Shown piece after piece: positions 14,104-25,752 of a stretch of DNA of 64,000 nucleotides. The notes under the pieces are model-generated. The model was not told where the DNA came from. It was given only the letters and a program-made list of their open reading frames with translations, and did no database searches. The stretch spans positions 9,279,089-9,343,088 of the forward strand of contig VZDJ01000219.1 in the NCBI GenBank assembly GCA_008694505.1. The letters are read 5' to 3'. The position numbers were made by a program, and so were the translations under genes. Position 1 is the stretch's first letter; the number at the start of each line of letters is the position of its first letter. This DNA is from Cyanoderma ruficeps (Eukaryota; Chordata; Aves; Passeriformes; Timaliidae).

Positions 14104-15253
14104 GGCTCTGCAAATGTGCAGCCCCACTTGTTGGCCAGGGCTAGGAGGGGTAGAGTGGGGGGCACAGTGGGTAGAGTGGCCAGCCTGGGGGTAGCAGTGC
14201 CTGACTGGAGAAACTCAATTTTTTCCACACTAACTGCAAATACGGACTTATCATCACAGCCCAGCATTTGGGGACAGGATGGGGAGTGAGTGCAGAGGAC
14301 AGGCGGACAAAAGGGGCTGGGACCAGGGACAACCCCCAGTGAGGAGCATACTTGAATCCTGTGCCTCCTGCTGTCATACCTGTGACAGCCATGCTTAACA
14401 GAAACTGGGTTGTATTTGTTTTTTCCCCTCCAGACCTATTTCGTGGAGCAAGACTTGCTGTGTGCAATGTCAAAGACTGTCCTCAAGGCCACTGCTGCAT
14501 GGAAAAGCAGAGGGGGCAGCAGGGGCTTCCCTGCCCTGGCAGAGGTGGGGACAGAAGAGGGGAGGGTGAGGGACTGAGCTCAGCACACAGAGGGAGGTGG
14601 GGGGCATGTACTTGGGGCAACAGATCCTGGGGGCCCAAGCAAGGGTTGGGGTCCCCTTGCACTCAGTCTGTCTCTATGGCTATACCTGAGCACATGGGGA
14701 CCAACAGCCTGGGTATCCCTCCCTCTCCCTGTCCCCACACAGAGGCTGCCCCACAGGAAGCAGCTTTCAGGACAAAACCACAGAGACTCAGCCACACTTC
14801 AGTCCTTAAATAAATACGAAGACACCAACCACCCTCAGGCTGGGCCACGGCTGCGGCCAGCACCTGCCTGGGAGTGTGGGGTCTCCCACCACCGGGAGAG
14901 CCCCCGCTGTTACCCGCTCCTCCAGGGGCTCTGGATTGGGACAGCTCCTGGGAAACACTGGCTCCTCTTCCCTGAAGACTTGGCTCAGGTCCACAGCGAT
15001 GCCAGGCCTGGCTCCTCATGGGGAAGGGGATGGCCATAGGGGACTGACCCCATGCTGGCTGCCACCACGATGGCACCTTTAGTCCCTCCTTCATGATTTC
15101 CCGGGGGGAAGGCGCTGCTGAGCCCCCCACGTGCAGCACATGTCCTTGCAGAGGCATTGGCAGCCGGAGGAAGCTCCTGGACACACACACATGGGCACAC
15201 ACACACACCCTACTCCTCTTCCACTGGTGTCGGAGCGTGGCCGGTCCTTGGCA
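14104..15253 (-). other. GPX3-TNIP1 convergent interval with TNIP1 3' UTR
   Basis: GPX3 (plus) and TNIP1 (minus) end tail-to-tail here. On the minus strand I found no AATAAA or ATTAAA after the TNIP1 stop, so the TNIP1 cleavage site cannot be placed. A (CA)n tract at 15181-15208 lies in the TNIP1 3' UTR. Confidence 0.5.
15181..15208. repeat. (CA)n microsatellite
   Basis: Interrupted CA dinucleotide repeat, ACACACACAC then ATGGG then CACACACACACAC, within the TNIP1 3' UTR. Confidence 0.9.
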
Positions 15254-18200
15254 TTAGGGCAATCCGGGACCTGCCTGTTCTGAGACACAAGAGAGGGATG
15301 GCACAGGGTAAGCACAGTTCTTCATGCTCACACAAGGCCCACAGAAGGGATGCCAGCCATGGCATGGTTGTTATCCCTGAGCACCAACTGCCATAACTCC
15401 ACAAGCTGTTCGGGCTCAGCCTGACTTCAGGTGCTGTGGGGAGGCTGGCAGGGATGCAGCAGTGACCAACCCCATGGCAAAATCATCCCCTCAGCTGATG
15501 AGAGGTGGGGGCTAAGGGAAAATTGCCACTGCCTGGAAAGTTGTGCCCCCATCCCTCCCCCATGTGTTTAGCCAAGTGCCCCAAGTCTCAGGGTGAAGGA
15601 TGGGATGGGCACCCCTGTCAGGGAGGGTCTGAGCCTTACCTAAGTCCTTGGGGACTGGTTTCACCCCAGCCACTTGTTGGGTGTTCTGGCTGTGAGCCAT
15701 GGCACAGGGCGGGCGCCAGGGATACTCGGGCTGCAGGAGGAGGTGAAACAGAGACAGGGAATTACCTGGGATATGAATCATGAGGCTGCACTCTGACTGA
15801 TAGTGTGAGGAGGAGAAGGAACGGGAGGAAAGGGACTGAGCAGTCACATGCCCATAGGACACAAGTGCTCAGCTCCCTGCTCTGGGACTTGGTGGCCTTG
15901 GAGGGCAGTGAGTCCTAGACCCACCCACATGTCACCCTCTGCTCCCCTCTCCTGCTGGCACAGGTAGAGTCTCACCGGGGGAAAATGATGGAAGTTCTGT
16001 CCTTGGGTGTGCTCGCCTGGCATGGCTGGCGGGTATCGGATCTGCTGCCACTCGTCGTAGCCGTGGTACATGGGGTGAGCCACGGGGGGGCTGTACTGGT
16101 ACTGGTACATGGGGCAGCCTGGGCCCAGTGGCCCCGGCCCTGGCTCGGCGTGCAGCCTCTCTCCAGAAGCCTGCAAGGAGCCAGGACAGACGCTGGGGAG
16201 ATCCCAATGGCAGCCCACCACCACCCCCAGCACCACCCATTATCTGCAGTCCCCAGCCCCTCTGCCCAAGGAGGGCTTCCTCCTATCCCTACCTGTTTAT
16301 GCTGTTTGAGCAGCTTCTTCAGCTTCTCCTTCTCCTCCTTCTCCCTCTGGCAGTCGTCCTTGGAGGCTCGCAGCTGGGAGGAAGAAGGGTTAGTGCAGTG
16401 CCCACCTTGCCACCTCCCATCTTTATGGGTTAGGGTTGCTGAAGGAAGGCCTGCACCAGTCTCCCCTCATCAGATCCCCAAGAGAGGTGCAGAAAGAGGA
16501 GATGAATGAAAGGCTCTGGCAGTGACAAGCAGCAAAAAAAACACCCCTCTGGCCTTCCTGTTCTCCTTCAGCCCCTACTCTTAGACATGTACAGGGACTG
16601 TGACACAGGGCAAGCATTTCCAAGACACGTGGGGTTCACACAGGGCTCCCAGAGTGCTGCCAGTAGCACCTAGCGCTGCTCACCTGGTTGTTGGAAAGGA
16701 CCAACTGCTTCTGCAGCTTTTCCAGCTGCTGCTTCAGCTCTTCCTTCTCCTCATTCATCCTCTCCCTGTCACTCCGTTCCCGCTGGAAGTCTTCCTCAAA
16801 AATTTTCACCTGGCAGGAAGGAAGAATGTGGGTGCACCTGGCTGAGGGCAGACACCTCCCCTAAGCAAGCCCATCACTGTGCTGCCACCCTTGAGTCCAC
16901 CAGCCATTCCAAGCTCCAAGTTTATGGGCTGGCTCAATGGGCCACGGCTGTGGTCCTTCCAGATGAATGTCTAGAGGATGTTGAGTTGGGTCCCCAGTCC
17001 CCACCATCCCAGCACTGACACCTGCCCAGCTGCTGGGCTCCTGCTGGCACAAAGGGCTCTTTGCTGTGGAGATTCAGGACATGCATTTCCTTGCCTGTCC
17101 CCAGTGGCTCCGTGTCCTGCCCTACCTGCTGCTTGAGTAGCTCATTCTGGGTCAGCAGCTCCTGCTGTGGCAGCTTCCCTGCCGGCTCCATGGCAAAGAT
17201 GGGTGGAGGAGAGGCTTGGACATTCAGGGCCTCTTCTAGTGCCTGCAGAGGAAGAGGAGGGAGCAGGGTCAGACCAAGTTCAGTGCCCATGATGTCACTG
17301 GTGGACCCCAAGCAAGTGCCCAGCGTGGAAAGTAGGAATAACTGGGCAGGTGTAAGAGGGACAACAGACCCTCCTTGAACCCCTCTTCCTTGGAGCCCAG
17401 AGGGCTGTGGTGGGCCTCATAAAAGTGGTGGGCCTGACACAAGTCTCTGCCTGGGCAAGAGTGCGTTACCAGGGTCAGTTTTGGATTTGAGAGAGGTGAA
17501 GAGACTGGAGAACATTAAAGACATTTTGCAGTGAGGGGTTGTGCCCTGGCCCCCACCTTGTTCAGCCTCTGGATCTCCTTTTCCTGGTATTCCCGCTGCC
17601 TGGTGACCGGAGCCAGCTGCTCCTGCAGGAACCGCATCCTCTGCTGCAGGTCTCTCACCTCCATGGCCAGCCTCTCCTTCTCTGCCTGCAGGACCCAGGG
17701 TGGGGGGAGATCAGCCAAGGCAGGGCAACAGAGCTGGCAGCTCCCCATCACCCTTCCCAAGGGACTCGCCTCCTCCGTTTCAATCCGGGACTTGGCCAGG
17801 AGCAGCTTGCGGTCAAAATCCCGTTGCTTTTGCTCCCGCTCTGACTCCAGCTCGGTCACTGCCCTGCGGGCCTCAGCCAGCTCCTGGTGTAGGTCTGTGA
17901 CCTGCCAGGAGAGAATGGGGCCGTTGGCCTGGAAGGACCCACACTGGGGGAAAGGAGGCGCAGGCAGCCCCCAAACCTCCCCACACCGTTTCCTCTGAGC
18001 GCCCACAGCCAGCACCCAGCAGAAATGTGCCCCCCAAGCACCCTGCCCTGAGCACCCAGCCCTACCTTCTGCTCATACTTCTGCTTCATGGAGCGGAAAT
18101 GCTGATCCCATTGTTTATTCACCTCCAGCAGCTGCAGGGAGAGAGAGAGAGAGAGCTGAACAGGAGCCCAAACCCTGCTATGAACCAGCTGTGGTGGTCC

Positions 18201-21200
18201 CCAGCAGACTCCTGTCATGAAAGCACTTTGGGGACCAGCTGGATGAAGATCCCAGCTCCAGCAGTGCTTCCCTGCAGCTCTGAAGCCCTGCCACAGTCTC
18301 TCGGTGCCATCCCAGCCCTGTGCCCCCTCTGCCCACTCCCCGCCTCCTTAGTGGTGCCTCCCTCCCAGCCTGGTCCTCACCTCCCTGCGCTGGTGCTCCA
18401 GGATCTTCACCTTCTTTTCCTTGGCCTCCAGCTCTTCTCTGCCCGGCGCCTTCTCCACCATGGCCCCGCTCTGCTGGACGCGCACGGGGGGGACCCTCAG
18501 GCCTTTTGTGGAGGCTGTGCCCAAGGCCGGCTAAACTCGAGCCAGTTCCTCTCCCACTGCCTCCCCCATCCCCTTGAGACCCTGAGTAGTCCTGCTGGTC
18601 ATACTGGGACAAACTGGGGGCTCGATTAAAATGAGGCCATCTTTGCCGATGTGTCAGCAGGCTCCCTGCCTCCTTCCCAGCCCTCTCCAAGGAGATGCTG
18701 CCTCCTCACCTGTTCGGCAGCTTCCCTCTTCCCACTGTCCTGGCTGCTCAGCGTCACCATCCTCCGGAGCTCCTGGTTCTCACATCTGTGGGCAGAAAGA
18801 GATGGGTCAGCAAGAAGAAGCTTCCAGGACAGCCCTGTCGCCATCCATGTAGCCCACCCTCACCTGAGCTTCTCCAGAGCCTGGTTTCTCTGCTCCAGGT
18901 CATGCTCCAGCTTGGTGCGCAGTTCCTTGTTCTCACTGTGCAGCGTCTCACACAGCGTCTGCAGGGGGAACACCGGCAGTGTGAGCACCACGGCCAGCCC
19001 TTGGCCACCCATACCTCCCACCAAGCCACGCTAAGGAGGTGGGTGTCCACCTCAGGATGGGCAGGAGGGACTTGGTGGGAAAAAAACAGAAGGGGGAAAA
19101 TCTCCATGAAGTGCCAGGGCAGGCCTTGCTCACCTGCAGGAACGATGTTCTCTGCTCATTCTTGTGCACCTTAGAGGCCAAGCGCTTGAGCTCGGAGGCC
19201 ATGTAGCCCATGCGCACAAAGACCTGGTCCTTGCTGGCCTCCTTGGCACAGCCACTCAGCGTGTTCTCCAGCTGCTGCAGCTGGGGCAGCAGGTTGGCAT
19301 CCTCGTTTGGTGGCTGCTCCAAGTCCTGGGAATGGGGAGGGGATCAAGTGTGGTCAGACCAGTTAAAGGAGCATTGTAAAGCTCCTCTTGGGGCACATCA
19401 ACTTCACGCCCCATCCATGGCTGTGGTTGGGAGCTGGGCCAGCACCAAGACACTCTGCAGCACCTCTCAGCACGCTGAAAAATTGTGTGAGCTTTGTAAA
19501 GGTCTGATTCCCAGCTGCTGGATATGGCACACGGAGTCCCCGGGTGGAGGAGGACATGGCAGCAGCTCATGGATTCCCTGTGCCCCTTGGCAGTCTGAGC
19601 AGAACACACTCTCAAATTGCTGACAGCAATGAAGGCATCTTCACCCTTGGTCTCTTCTCCACCTGAGTTCTTACCATCTGCACCAAGACTAAAAATCCCA
19701 GCTCCTGAGACTGTCCTGCCTATGTACACCCTGGTCTATGCTGGAAGGGGTGGTGGTCTTACCCCAACTCCCATATTCTCTTTCCACCTGTCCTCCTTCT
19801 GTGCTCCCTGCTGCTGTGGCATGCCAGACACCAGGGACCTGAATCCTTTGGCAGGTGAGAGCCAAGCGGGTGATGCATGGGATTTAAACCGTGGCTGGGA
19901 AAGCCCAGGTCAGGGCACACCCACCAGTGTCAGGGTGTACCCTGCCCATGGGGAGTGTCCCCAGGAGGTTTATGATCCTCCGGTGTGGTTGGTTAACTCC
20001 TCCATGGCCTAGGAGGTGCTGCTGGCACAACAGCTGGCACACATGGCACTGCTGGGAGGAGCTGGGGATGTGCTGGCACACCCACACCTGCTCTGCTCCC
20101 AGCCCCGCTGACTCACCTGCTGCCTGTGAGAATGTCCCAGATTGCACCACAGGGCAGCCCAGTGTGTCCCCAGCACCCTGACCCTGGAGCTTACAGCCCC
20201 AAACCTGCTGTGGGAGGGTGTGTGTGGGGCACAAACCAGCCAGCTCCTCCCACCCATGTCTGCTGGCAAGGGAGGCAGTGAGGACCTAAGCTGGGAGACT
20301 CGGCTCAGGAACCAGCAGCTGGTGGCCAAGCAGACCCCATTCCGTCCTCCATCACCTCACAGCTGCACCCCAGGAGCGTCCAGTAAGACTCAACCCCTCC
20401 AAGAGCCTCTCTGGCCAATGTGCACAGGGATGTGCAATGAGAGCATGCCCTCTCACTGGTACCATGTGGTGCCAGCTGATGTTCATTCTCCTTGGCTCCC
20501 CATTCCTTTCACCCCTCCATTCCAGCTCACAAAGAAACAGAAGAGGACAGGATAGGGCAATGACAATTCAGGTGGCAGCAAATGGAACACACAGAGGTGT
20601 TTTGGCTAGGGCAGACCCTGTCAGTAATTAAAGGACTTGGAGGCCTGGTCCTCTCACCTAGTGTGGGCACAAGCTGAATATCAGAGCATCACTGACAGCT
20701 CCTTGGATTGTCACAGCTCTTCCAGTCACTGTCATGTGGCATCTGCAGACATTGGTGTCCCCACCTGGCTGGGGCTGCTTCACTGGCCCCTTGCCCAGGC
20801 CCAGCCAGGCCAGGTATGTTTGGGGGAGGACCCTTGCCCAGTTTATCCCTCCTCTGTGGTTTGCCCAAGGATTGTCTTGACATGGGTCAGTCAGCGCTGC
20901 TGGTGCCTGCCTGGGCACAGAACTGCAGCCCTGCACACCCTCAAACCCCTGACACTGGCTTGACTCCCCACCCACCCACCAAATCCTGCAGGCACCAGGG
21001 CCACTCACCACTCTCCTGCTCTCCTGGGGAAACCCCTGTGCTTCGATGGCAACGATCTCAAACTCTGAGGAGGATCCCTGCAAAGGGAGGCAGCCAGGTC
21101 AGAGCTCCCCAGGGAATGGCAGCCCCAGACGCCCACCACACAAAGAGAGGGACCACCAGGAGTGGAGCAGGGGAGCTGACCCCTCCTTTCTGGTTCATCC

Positions 21201-22931
21201 CTGTTTCTAAAGGCTAAGGCCTGCCTCCTTTTGCTTTAATTAGATGGACCGTGCCTCCCTCTTCAGCCATGCCAGCAGCAGCTTCCACATTCAGCAGACT
21301 TACACTCGGAGGTGATTTCCGTGCTTCCATGTCCGGCTGGGCACTGCCTGGGGCTGCCCGTGCAAAACTGGGGTCAGGGCCGACGGCTGCAGAGAGGGAA
21401 GAGGACACAGCCATGAGCCTTTTGGAGAGCAGGGCCTCTCCCCACCTGGCACAGGGATGCAGACAGCAGACCCCTGCAAGGTCAGGCACTGATGGATGAT
21501 TTCTACCCCACCTATGGGGATGGGACAGAAACGTCCTTTTAGAAGGGAGGATGGCAGTGGTTTGATACATTCCAGAGATGACATGGCTGCCAGGAACCTT
21601 CATTAATGTCTCTTGCACAGCCCTCCCCTTCCCCCAAGCTCAGGATTCTGAGCCATCAGGTTATTCCTCTCCCATGAGCCTCACATTTCCTACCTCCGGT
21701 TTCCACCAAGTCCTCCAAGGAAGATGATCCAATCAGCATTTTGTTGTCCTTCACGAGGTCCTCTGCCTTCTGCCGCAGCTTGGATGCCTCCACCTGGGAC
21801 TCCTCCAGAAGCTCTCCTGTTGTGGGCAACAGAAGGATGCTCAGCCTCCTTCCCCAAGGACCTGTCCTGGAGTAGCTCCATCCACCAACACCAAAAACCC
21901 TGGCTGGCTGGAGCAGTGCCCAGAATAGTCCTTCCTCATCTGGAAACAACTATTCTGGGATAAATCCAACAGCAAAGCTGGATCAGTGGCTCACTGGTTT
22001 TAGAAATCCTCATGCTGACATATAGAAGACTGGTTACAGGAGGCAGAAGGCACCACTGTGGCTCTCAGAGGTCTCCTCTGCTTTCTCAGAGGAGACAAAT
22101 TTAAGCCTGGGTGGTGGACTTAGAGGTCCAACCTCCCCCTTTGAAGTCTGGCATGAACAATGCTCTACTCCCCCAATGAGGGGGAGTTTTCTGTCACACC
22201 AGTGAGTCCCTGTCCCAGGTAAGGGCATGGTGACACAACAGGAATCACGAGGCAGGTGGAAATTCGGCTGCAGAAACAGGACTCAAAGGAGGAAGCTGGC
22301 TCATGAGACAGAAAGCAAAACTGGGGGTGGGAGCGGGGGAAGGCTGACAAGGAGAAGAAAGAGGGTGGCACAACTCAGCTGGAACATTTCAGCACTGGCA
22401 TGTTCCTGCTGCCGCAGGGAGCACTCAACATCAGGTTCCTTGAGAAACACCTGGGAAAAGCCCTTGGCCCAACAGGGCTTGCAGGAGGTGGGATTTTAAT
22501 CAAAAGCAGAACAGACCCCAGCACCTACGAACTCCAAGGAGCTGTCCTTGCTCCAGTGTTTTCTCTTTCCAGCCATTTATTTCACCATAAAACACCCCCT
22601 AAGTTCAGCAAAATTCTTGCTCCCTCTGCATCGCCATGTGAAAAAGCTCAGACACCCTGCTTTGCTGCTGCCCCAGTGCCAAGACAACCCCAGCTTCTAC
22701 CAGCACTCTTCCTCAACCAAGCAAGAAACCCCTGGCTTTGTGGGCACAGCCTGGGCTGTCCCAAAGGCAAATCTCATCCCCTGGCACGCAGCAGTTACCG
22801 ATAGACTTGATCCCTTGCATCTTCTCCTTCAGCCGGGCGTTCTCCTCCACCAGCCGCTCCAAGGCCGTGGATCCATTCTCCTCTGAACCCCCACCAGGGT
22901 CATAGATATGATAGGGTCCTCTCCCTTCCAT
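15254..22931 (-). CDS. TNIP1: TNFAIP3-interacting protein 1 (ABIN-1), ubiquitin-binding coiled coil
   Basis: Binds linear ubiquitin chains and A20 and dampens NF-kB and cell-death signalling in the cytosol. Seventeen coding exons: 22799-22931, 21694-21816, 21304-21386, 21009-21077, 19134-19325, 18864-18958, 18710-18785, 18381-18470 (or 18473), 18066-18131, 17770-17901, 17557-17685, 17126-17242, 16684-16809, 16293-16373, 15976-16170, 15640-15730, 15254-15279. All phases close to a 607-608 aa protein (human 636). The start is MEGRGPYHIYDPGG. Heptad-rich coiled coils follow. The core LLEVNKQWDQHFRSMKQ and EREQKQRDFDRKLLLAKS are human-like. The ubiquitin-binding UBAN segment EEDFQRERSDRERMNEEKEE begins near residue 440. 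A Pro/Tyr-rich tail follows (YGYDEW-like HGYDEWQQIRYPP). The last exon encodes only EQAGPGLP. The exon 10 donor is GC instead of GT. Confidence 0.96.
17686..17769 (-). other. TNIP1: Non-canonical GC-AG intron in TNIP1
   Basis: The exon ends ETEE at 17770 and is followed by GCGAGT; the next exon starts AEKERLAM at 17685 after TCCTGCAG. Only this GC donor keeps both the phase and the conserved junction; the nearest GT (in GGGTGATGG, about 17750) would add eight non-conserved residues and shift the frame. The intron is 84 bp. Confidence 0.8.
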
Positions 22932-24419
22932 GCCTGCTGTTCAGTCGCCTACCTCCCAGCCAGGCATCCCTGCAAGGCAATGGAGCACCATGTCATCTTC
23001 CTCTTGCTCCAGATGGTGCCACAGTCCCCTGCTCCCAACCGTGTGGGGGTCTAGGGAGCTGTGCTGGTGCCTCACTGCTCGCCAGCCAGACAACAAGTGA
23101 CCCAGGTGAAGGCACTTCCCCCTCCAGCCCTGCTTGGGGCAAACGTGTCGGGGTGACTCACGGCCATGAGAACTGTCACACGAGGAGGCATCACCAGCAG
23201 CCCCACTTGGGGCTGGCTCTCACCCGTGAAGGGCACTGGAGTCACAGAGAAGGCTGCAACCCCTGGTTGTTGCATCCCTGGAGAGATGGAGATGCAGCCT
23301 GGGAGCATTCACCCACACCAGAGCAAACCTGAGCACTATCACCAGGGCATCCTGCTCAACATATGGCATTTCTGGGGTGAATAAAGGCTTGTGAGGGGCT
23401 GTTTGGAGAGGGGCAGTGTCTGCAACTCCAAAAGCCTTAACCAGTGGCTGGAGGGAACTTTGGGCTGTACTGGGGGATGAGCCCCAGAAGCCAGGCAGGG
23501 ACCTACTCTGTCCTCCTGCTCAGCCAGAAAAACTGGCTGTCAGAAGGACAGCTTCCTGAATCGGGCACAGGAAACATCCGGGCATGTGCAGGGCTAGGAG
23601 CAAAGCCCAAGGAGACAAAACACCCACAAGCAGTATGCTAATTGCCTTTCCAACTCCTTGCACTGGCGAGTGGCCTAAGGCCTCTCTGTTGCTGAAGTCT
23701 GGCCTAGGGACAGCTGGCAGGATCCTGGCTCCAGGTCTCACCCATCTCCTGGGGGGATAAAGCAGCAGCTGTGAATCACAGCAGAACTTATCAGAACTGT
23801 TGTCCCTGATGCCAGCTTGTTACACGGAGCAGAGCAGCAGCTGAGAAGGTCCTGGTGCCAGCGGAAGCTGGGATGCTCCCTGGGGGCATAACAGGAGCAC
23901 CCCAAAGTGCTCTTCTCCCAGCCAAGACAGCTGGTGAGCAGGAGGGGGCTGAGAGGAGGCATTTAGAAAGGGGAAGGGGGTAGCCTGTATCCGAAACTGT
24001 CCCAACCTCAGACTAATGGTCATGCCATGAGTGATGCAGGCTGATCTCCAGTTTGGATGACCTGCCTGCCAGGGAGCGGCAGGGATTTTCCAGATGACAA
24101 CTGTCACCTGGCAGCATCCACAACTGGAGCAGCAATTAACGCCTGCCTCAGCGGCAGGGAATTGGGCCTGGCCTCAGCAGCACTCTGCTTCTGGGAGATG
24201 CATTGGTGTGTCTCATCATCCTCCTGCTCTGCGGGTGCTGCCAAGCCCCCCATGGGGAGCCAGTGACACTGTCCCAAGCAGCTGGAACTGCCCAACTGTG
24301 GTGGTGTGGGGTGAGCTGAGAGGGTATTCTTGGAGCCCAGAGCAGCTGACAGGAAGCTGTGGAACAACCAGGGCTGTTTCTGAGCTGTGGGTCCCAGAGA
24401 TGACAGCACTGTCACAGCC

Positions 24420-24615
24420 AGTCTTAAATAGAGGGCAGGTGTGGATTAGGCATTAGGGAGAGATTCTTCACTCTGAGGGTGTGAGGCAGGGGAACAGAGT
24501 GCCCAGAACAGCTGTGAATGCCTCCTCCCTGGAAGTGATCGAGGCCAGGCTGGATGAGCCCAGCACGTAGCCCAGTGGGACCCTTGTAGCTGGGAAATGC
24601 CATCACCTGTGGCCA
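24420..24615 (+). mobile_element. CR1 LINE 3' fragment
   Basis: Contains the CR1 hallmarks TTCACTCTGAGGGTG, GAGGCAGGGGAACAGAGTGC, TGGAAGTGATCGAGGCCAGG and CTGGATGAGCCCAGCACG, in the order found in the 3' region of CR1 elements. The terminal microsatellite is missing. Antisense to TNIP1. Confidence 0.85.
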
Positions 24616-25019
24616 CACTACCCGCCTGGCTAGCCTGGCAGAGGATGGGGATGGCATCACACTGGCTGGGGACCCAAGCCTGCTTCTCACTGCTGTCCAG
24701 TCACCACATGCTGCTCCAGGCCTGGCGCTCTGGGAGGAGCTGGTACCAAACCCATCCTGCACTGACCATCTTGTGGGGCATCTGCATCCTGCACCGGGAT
24801 GAGCCCAGGTGTGTGTCAAGGAAGACAGAGGGAGAGGAGGAAGAAGAGGAAGAGCTGCCCTCTCCTGCGGTACCATCTCCCCGTGTGGATTGGAAGCAGC
24901 CTGAAATACCAGTCCTCATTCTCTTATTGCCAGACCCCAAACCTGGAGGTTTTCTGCCATAGCACGTGGTAGGTACTCTCGGGTTTGTCTCTGTTCTCTT
25001 CCTTGCCGAGATTCAAGGA

Positions 25020-25434
25020 TGTTAAAAGTCCCCAGCCCTCTAAAAGCCCTGAGCCGTGTCGCAGAAAGAAGCGGAGTCCTTCAAGGTCTTGTTTTTCGTT
25101 CTCGTGTGATGTTTATTATTTGATATCTTACAATTTGCTCCGCACCCAGCCGAGGTCCGGACACAGGCTGGGACACGACGCGACTGCCCACTGATGGGGC
25201 GTTACTTAGTCTTTATACAGATAGTTACGTGCCCACTATTTACTATTTTCTACCAATGTGTGATACCTATACTACAAGGGTCATCTCTACCCTAATCCAA
25301 TAGCCTAAAACTACTTTGTATGATCACCACCCCACAAGATGGAGGACCATGAAGAAGGAGAAGGATTTAGGGCAACACCCTAAATCCTCCATCTTGTCCC
25401 CCATTCACCTCTATTCTAAAATCCCTAAACTACA
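25020..25434 (-). mobile_element. Endogenous retrovirus LTR
   Basis: Read on the minus strand the block starts TGTAGTTTAGGG and ends TTTTAACA, a TG...CA frame of about 415 bp. It has a TATA box (TATAAAG, 25211-25217) and, about 100 bp further, an AATAAA signal (25112-25117), the spacing expected for an R region. A long inverted repeat lies in U3. The LTR reads in the same sense as TNIP1. No target-site duplication could be seen. Family assignment (passerine ERVK-like) is from general resemblance only. Confidence 0.75.
25335..25396. repeat. Overlapping inverted repeats in the LTR U3
   Basis: Arms CAAGATGGAGGA (25335-25346) and TCCTCCATCTTG (25385-25396) are perfect reverse complements. Inside, GGATTTAGGG (25363-25372) and CCCTAAATCC (25378-25387) pair around CAACA. 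The two helices share bases TCC at 25385-25387, so they compete. Confidence 0.9.
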
Positions 25435-25752
25435 AAATTTCTCACTCTATACTGTACTAAATTACTACTTTTAGACTTTTGAGGTTTCTAATTCTTCTCT
25501 TAGTGTTGGAAGCTTCTCCCATGGACTGAAATCAAACTCGGTGTTATTCTGGGCTCTGTGCCAAGGTCTCCAACCCCCCTGGACCGGCTCCACACCCCCC
25601 TGTCCAGGGTCCAAACTCCCTTTCTCAGGTCCCAGGTCATCCAAAGGGATGCCCTGGACTCCAACAAGGTACCTGTCCCCTGTGCACCCCTGCAGGAATC
25701 CCTCAGTGTCCTGCTGCACTGAGCACCCTGCCAAACAGCAGAGCTCACTCAC
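25435..25752 (-). mobile_element. Probable ERV internal fragment next to the LTR
   Basis: A minus-strand open frame of 93 codons (25471-25752) stops 37 bases before the LTR's TG. It is rich in Gly, Pro, Trp and acidic residues (for example FDFSPWEKLPTLREELE). I do not recognise a specific retroviral gene in it, and no classical polypurine tract abuts the LTR. Its placement suggests 3' internal proviral sequence, but it could equally be part of a longer LTR. Confidence 0.4.

Noticed and set aside
13346..14194. Long open frames spanning the N gap
   Set aside because: Undetermined bases create artificial openness; the frames before and after the gap do not encode GPX3.
14807..14816. AATAAA near the TNIP1 3' end
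   Set aside because: It is on the plus strand, so it cannot be the TNIP1 signal; at most it is a distal GPX3 site.
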